From contig NZ_CP051006.1 in the NCBI RefSeq assembly GCF_014673495.1, positions 1,736,001 to 1,800,000 of the forward strand: a DNA stretch of 64,000 nt. The letters run 5' to 3'. Origin of the DNA: Streptomyces griseofuscus. Lineage in GTDB: Bacteria > Actinomycetota > Actinomycetes > Streptomycetales > Streptomycetaceae. A model generated the notes under the pieces. It searched no databases. It was not told the DNA's origin and saw only the letters and a program-made list of their open reading frames with translations. How positions within the stretch are numbered: position 1 is the first letter of the stretch; every line of letters begins with the position of its first letter. Both the position numbers and the translations under genes were made by a program. Shown here piece after piece: positions 60,422 to 64,000 of the stretch.

Positions 60422-61785
60422 GTGACTCCCGCCATCGACGCCCATGTCCGCCTCGACACCCACCCCACTCACCCGAGCGCCGTGACCGCCGTCCTGACCG
60501 GCACCCAGGCCCGCGTCGCGTACATGGCTCTGGAGGCTGCCGGCTGGAGTGTCGCCGCCGCGGGCGTCCTGGTCCTGGCCCGCACGATCACGAGGAGCCC
60601 TACTGGGCCGACTATGCAGCCCGGCACCTGATCACCGAAGGCATGACCGTCGAGATCACCCCACGCCTCCAGGAGGCCATCGACGAGGAATGGACCTGGC
60701 CGAACTACCCGATGCCCTGGTGCACCCGCAGCGAAATCCGCGAGGTCTCCAATCAGGCGCAGAAGATCCACGACGCCATCCGCAACGGCCACCTCCTGAT
60801 CCACGCCCACGCCCGCGACGGCCACACCACGGTCGCGGTCGGCACCTACCTCCACCCGGGCGGCAAGTCCGTCTACCTGCACGGCGAGGATCATCTGCGT
60901 CAGATCGCCGACACGTTCGACTCACCCGCCAAGGCACTGGTGGCCTTCGAGAAAGTCCACGCGGCCGAGATGCGCCCCGGCCCGGCGCCCTTGACCGACA
61001 CCGAACGCGCCGCCATCGCAGCGCGTTCCGTCTTCGACGTCACCACGACCGAGGCCGAAACCCCCCGCCCGGAGCCAGAGACCGTCCCCGTCTACCTGGC
61101 CGATGCCGGCGACCACGACGCGCTCCTCGACGGCTTCCTCGACGCGCACGGTGACTTCGAAAAGTGGCGGACCTGGTCCGATGAAACGACCCACGCCATC
61201 CACGAATCGCAGACCCTGCGCATCGAGCGCGTCCACGACGCCCATGGCCGCGAGACCGCGTGGACCGTGGCCGCCTACGAGACACCCGTCTCCGACCGCG
61301 TATGGCACCTCACCGCGACCGGCGCCACCCCCGCCCCGGTGCTGCAGCGTCTGCTGATCCACCTCGCCAACGGCGACGGCTGGGACACGGTCATCTGTGC
61401 CCCGGCGGACGAGAAGACGGTCACCACAGCCACGCAGCCACTCACTGAAACCGGGTGGAAGCACACCCTGACCGGGCACGGGATCCGGTGGATGTCCCCC
61501 GACGGGGACGCAGGCGTTCGGTTTGACCCACTGACCGCGCAGGACCCCCAGAACCCAGCCACCTGGACCATCTGGGCCGGCCCCGCCCCGGACCGGCCCG
61601 CCTGGACCATCACCACGTCGCCGCACACGCCGAGTTCGCTGCTGGCCGACCTCTGCGAAACGCTCGCCCACGAGACCGGCACACGCCAGACGCAGCCCGG
61701 CCAAGAGCACCGGCCCCGCCGCGCCGCCAGCGCGCCGCCGGCTCCAACGGTCACGGCCGGCCGACCCGCCAGCCGTTCACGCTGA
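60422..61785 (+). pseudogene. DUF317 protein with frameshift
   Basis: GTG at 60,422 starts MTPAIDAHVRLDTHPTHPSA, then RVAYMALEAAGWSVAAAGVL. Near 60,585 one base is gained or lost; the rest lies in another frame: EEPYWADYAARHLITEGMTV, VFDVTTTEAETPRPEPETV, GFLDAHGDFEKWRTWSDETT, and a DUF317-like end (AGPAPDRPAWTITTSPHTPS, SLLADLCETLAHE). The N-terminus is also a GF-repeat-like copy, making this a fusion of the two families. Downstream part may still be translated. A single indel could also be a sequencing error. Confidence 0.65.
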
Positions 61786-61802
61786 TCACCGGCTCGCACG
61801 AG

Positions 61803-61862
61803 CGGGGCAACATAGCGCGGGATCGCCGGTTGGCCAAACCGGCGATCCCGCGCACCATAGAC
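61803..61862 (+). terminator. Conserved hairpin element, copy 3 of 3
   Basis: GGGGCAACATAG, then GCGCGGGATCGCCGGTT, loop GGCCA, AACCGGCGATCCCGCGC, a perfect 17-bp stem, then ACCATAGAC. Starts 18 nt after the stop of the DUF317 gene. The longest and most regular of the three copies. Confidence 0.65.
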
Positions 61863-61961
61863 AGTCCACCGCCACGCCCTGCCCGCACGTCGAAAGGCTC
61901 CTCCCGCGGCCGCAGACACGACACACAGCGCAGCCCCCCAGAGGCCGGCCGCTGCGCGCGA

Positions 61962-62858
61962 TCATGCCGCCGCGTAGCTTGCCCGGAACAGATCCTGCGC
62001 CCGCTCCACGTCCCTGAGCATACGGAGCTGCACCTCCAGGTCGCCCGTCCCGTGGTGCCCGAGACCGGACACGTCCCGGGTGAAGCCCGGAACCAGGTCG
62101 ACGTCCTTCGGGTCGACCTTCAGGTACACCAGCAGCTTGCTGCGCTGCGGCGGGCACAGGCAGGCGAAGTTCCGCAGCCGCTGATAGGCCCGGTAGGTCT
62201 TGCGCTCCACGCGGTTCACGCCGTCTCCGAGCCCGAGCAGGGCCTCATCGACCGCGCCAGCCAGCTCCACCATCGACGCGCCCTGCACGTCGGCCGCTGC
62301 CTGGGCAACAGCCCGGTGCCGTACCCGGCGGCCCGCCTGCATGCCACCGCTCACGGAGGCCACGGTCTCAAGCCCGAGCAAGTCGCTGCCGAAGAGTCGG
62401 TAGCGGACCAGGTCGATCGAACGCCGGTGCTCGCGCACGGCGTGGACGTCGTAGCGGGTGAAGTCGCCGGCGATACAGATCAGCCGGGGGCTGCTCCACA
62501 GGACCTGGGACGCGGCCGTCACCCCGAGCCGGTCGCGGACCAGGTGCTCGAACTCGGCACGGTGGTCCATCAGCCACGCCAGGTAGAACAGGCCCTGGTT
62601 GATCACGCCGGCATCCGTGCCGCGCTTGTACTCGACGATGACCGGTGATCCGTTTTCGTCCAGCCCGAGCGAGTCGATCCGGCCCCCGTGCACCGGCCCG
62701 GTGCCGTACTCGCTCGCCAGGAACCGGACGCCCAGCAGCGTCTCCATGTGCGCCTCGACCAGACCCTGCACATCGGCCTCGATCTCAGCAAGACGCGGCA
62801 TGACCTCGGTCATGCCGCTGTTCGTCGTGTCCGTGCGGAACAGCTTCAGGCCCGACAC
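61962..62858 (-). CDS. NucS-like nuclease domain plus DUF5655 protein
   Basis: A 298-residue protein. N-terminal half: VEAHMETLLGVRFLASEYGT, GGRIDSLGLDENGSPVIVEY with KRG, the 'GRID.LG.D......ivE.Kr' PD-(D/E)XK signature shared with NucS/EndoMS. YLAWLMDHRAEFEHLVRDRL and ICIAGDFTRYDVHAV follow. C-terminal DUF5655: YQRLRNFACLCPPQRSKLLV, YLKVDPKDVDL, then RDVSGLGHHGTGDLEVQLRM. A cytosolic DNA-processing role is likely. GTG at 62,858 is chosen for GAGGAGG upstream; the longer frame to 63,014 is not protein-like. Points leftward, opposite to the main operon. Confidence 0.8.
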   Translation of the reverse strand: MSGLKLFRTDTTNSGMTEVMPRLAEIEADVQGLVEAHMETLLGVRFLASEYGTGPVHGGRIDSLGLDENGSPVIVEYKRGTDAGVINQGLFYLAWLMDHRAEFEHLVRDRLGVTAASQVLWSSPRLICIAGDFTRYDVHAVREHRRSIDLVRYRLFGSDLLGLETVASVSGGMQAGRRVRHRAVAQAAADVQGASMVELAGAVDEALLGLGDGVNRVERKTYRAYQRLRNFACLCPPQRSKLLVYLKVDPKDVDLVPGFTRDVSGLGHHGTGDLEVQLRMLRDVERAQDLFRASYAAA

Positions 62859-63016
62859 CTTCCCCTCCTCGGCTCGGAGATCACCAACGCCGACGGGGTG
62901 CGGGATTGTTTCCGTGAGAGGCTTCGGGGGCGTGAAGATGGTGTGAGACCCACTGACGGTCTGATCGGGGAGCGCTCGCATCCCCCGGTCGCCGGGAAAC
63001 CGAGATTCCCCCATGC

Positions 63017-63037
63017 GTCCCCCGCGACCTGGGGGAC
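63017..63037. terminator. Short GC hairpin
   Basis: GTCCCCC (63,017-63,023) and GGGGGAC (63,031-63,037) around a 7-nt loop. It lies in the 375-nt gap between the NucS-like gene and the XRE gene, just before the tRNA fragment. It may be a terminator or part of a recombination site. Confidence 0.3.
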
Positions 63038-63067
63038 AGCAGCGGGAAGCTTCGTTTACGCAGGTCA

Positions 63068-63110
63068 GCCCCCGTAGCTCAGCGGATAGAGCAGGCGCCT
63101 TCTAAGCGCT
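63068..63110 (+). other. 5' half of a tRNA-Arg (anticodon TCT), no 3' half
   Basis: GCCCCCG acceptor strand, TA, D-arm GCTCAGCGGATAGAGC, then anticodon arm GGCGC-CTTCTAA-GCGCT with TCT at 63,101-63,103. After position 43 the sequence no longer forms a T-arm (no GTTCGAATC-type loop), and no proper complement to the acceptor strand follows. This is what is left when a tRNA gene is used as an integration or recombination site. Not expected to give a functional tRNA. Confidence 0.7.
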
Positions 63111-63234
63111 CACTCCATACTCCGGAACGCCAGCACGGGGCCCCTGTGGACCAAGTACGGCGACTGGGCTTCGGGCACTCCCCCGCACTCGCTTGACTCA
63201 CCCCAGGCTGATAGCCACTCGGCGCATAGTTGCC

Positions 63235-64000
63235 ATGAAGTCTTCACTGGGGTTCCCTACGGGTATGCCGAGGCGTCTGCTGGCCGTTGAGCACACCAAG
63301 ATCCGGGCGCTGCGCGAGCAGGCTGGGCTTACTCCGCAGGAGCTTGCTGACCGTGTGGGGGTCACGTACCGCGTGGTCGTGTACTGGGAGGAGGGCAGGT
63401 ATGTACCTGAAGCCAGGAACGTGCATCGGCTCGCAGATGCTCTGGGCTGCACCACCGCCGAACTCACGGGAACGCCAAGCGGGTCCGAGACACTAATTGA
63501 CCTCCGGTATGCCGCTGGCCTCACCGCAGAAGAGGTCGCCACTCGTCTTCGCGCGACTGCCGTCGGCCGTGATCTGTTCGTGGACGCGCACAAAGTCCGC
63601 AGCCTGGAGCGGGGCCGTCAGGTGTCTGGATGGAACTGGAGGAAGCCGGGACACACGGGCCGACTCGTGCAGCAACTGGCAGCCGTGTACAAGGTGCCGG
63701 TCCGGATGGTGATGGACGCCTGGATGCGCACGCGGCCGACAGATGAGCCCCCGCGTCTGCCCGAGCGGGAGCGGCACGGTCCGCCGGCGTCAGCGGTCGA
63801 GGGCTGGGAGGGGCTGAATGAACGGCAGCAGGTCTATCTGGGAGAAATCCTGCGCGATGACCAGATGACTGAAACTGAGATGTGGATGCGCCGGCAGAAC
63901 CAGGTCAGGGTTCCGCCGGCCAAGCAGTGGCGGAAGTTGCCGTTCGCTCTCGACGCCCCCACCGAAGTAGTCGGCCACACGCGCCTTCAGCAGCGCCTGC
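63235..64000 (+). CDS. XRE-family regulator, 3' end outside window
   Basis: Open to the last base (255 codons seen). Residues 18-70 form an HTH_XRE domain: VEHTKIRALREQAGLTPQEL, ADRVGVTYRVVVYWEEGRYV, HRLADALGCTTAELTG. A second XRE-like region (about 88-150) follows: DLRYAAGLTAEEVATRLRAT, HKVRSLERGRQVSG, LAAVYKVPVRMVMDAW. A C-terminal domain begins GWEGLNERQQVYLGEILRDD. Starts are ATG 63,235 or 63,265; neither has a clear ribosome-binding site, so the message may be leaderless. Tandem HTH domains suggest a plasmid or phage-type repressor. Confidence 0.8.
   Translation, partial: MKSSLGFPTGMPRRLLAVEHTKIRALREQAGLTPQELADRVGVTYRVVVYWEEGRYVPEARNVHRLADALGCTTAELTGTPSGSETLIDLRYAAGLTAEEVATRLRATAVGRDLFVDAHKVRSLERGRQVSGWNWRKPGHTGRLVQQLAAVYKVPVRMVMDAWMRTRPTDEPPRLPERERHGPPASAVEGWEGLNERQQVYLGEILRDDQMTETEMWMRRQNQVRVPPAKQWRKLPFALDAPTEVVGHTRLQQRL

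Noticed and set aside
63068..63141. Complete tRNA-Arg gene
   Set aside because: The T-arm and the 3' acceptor strand do not form; only the first 43 positions fit a tRNA.
1..64000. CRISPR array or cas genes
   Set aside because: No regularly spaced direct repeats and no Cas-like proteins were seen; the only repeated elements are the dispersed hairpins, IS ends and promoter arms.

Overview
The window is high-GC DNA (roughly 70% by eye, strong G/C bias at third codon positions, many GTG and TTG starts) and its gene families are typical of Streptomyces. The gene content points to a conjugative plasmid, or an integrative conjugative element or chromosome arm carrying one: a VirB4/VirD4-type DNA transfer cluster, seven DUF317 proteins, MoxR/VWA genes and many small plasmid-type hypothetical proteins. 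I see no relaxase, replication initiator, telomere protein or complete RNA gene, so the replicon type stays open.

Layout. (1) 1-8,835 is a scrap zone: the end of a secreted HNH nuclease, a six-repeat tectonin lectin, a Tn3 transposase remnant fused to a broken SpaA-like surface protein, a DUF317 gene, and a Tn554-like tripartite recombinase module whose second gene is split by an IS5-family element and whose third gene is frameshifted. (2) 9,065-12,666 is a two-gene NLR-like unit: a small protein and a STAND ATPase/TPR protein sharing a short 'VNAVQ-G-Q-NY' peptide. (3) 12,690-15,105 holds a DUF4235 fragment and a tryptophan synthase alpha-like pseudogene split by a clean IS110-family insertion. 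(4) 15,304-25,808 is mostly leftward and tightly packed: DUF317, ATP-grasp ligase, MFS exporter, two winged-helix regulators, small helical proteins, an SH3 secreted protein, a DUF4913/RelE-like pair and a DNA methyltransferase. (5) 25,930-26,050 is a mirror-image pair of divergent promoters. (6) 26,261-33,611 runs rightward and encodes the transfer machine: muramidase/NlpC hydrolase, pilin-like protein, VirB8-like and VirB6-like proteins, SCO6880-family protein and VirB4 ATPase. (7) 33,624-48,600 is a long chain of overlapping small genes, including a glycosyltransferase, four DUF317 proteins and several members of an unnamed repeat family. (8) 48,727-61,785 carries the VirD4 coupling ATPase, a MoxR AAA+/VWA pair with a HEAAH motif, an intact standalone trpA homologue, a PAPS-reductase-like protein overlapping a C5-cytosine methyltransferase, a DnaB-N-only protein and a frameshifted DUF317 gene. 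(9) 61,962-64,000 has a NucS-like/DUF5655 protein, half a tRNA-Arg and an XRE regulator cut by the window edge.

Three cross-cutting signals stand out. A conserved hairpin preceded by GCAACATAG occurs three times, each just after a stop codon, with compensatory stem changes. Several genes of the rightward operon appear to start at near-cognate codons (CTG, ATC, ATT, ACG, perhaps GTA), mostly 5-6 nt after a Shine-Dalgarno sequence. An unnamed domain (A-x3-L-x3-GF ... Y-x-LP ... L-x2-xG-x2-V) recurs in at least eight genes between 37.5 and 61 kb. How the transfer genes work together is inferred from families: the hydrolase opens peptidoglycan, the VirB2/B6/B8-like proteins form the channel, VirB4 powers it and VirD4 delivers DNA. 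The methyltransferases, NucS-like protein and NLR pair would protect or police the element or host.
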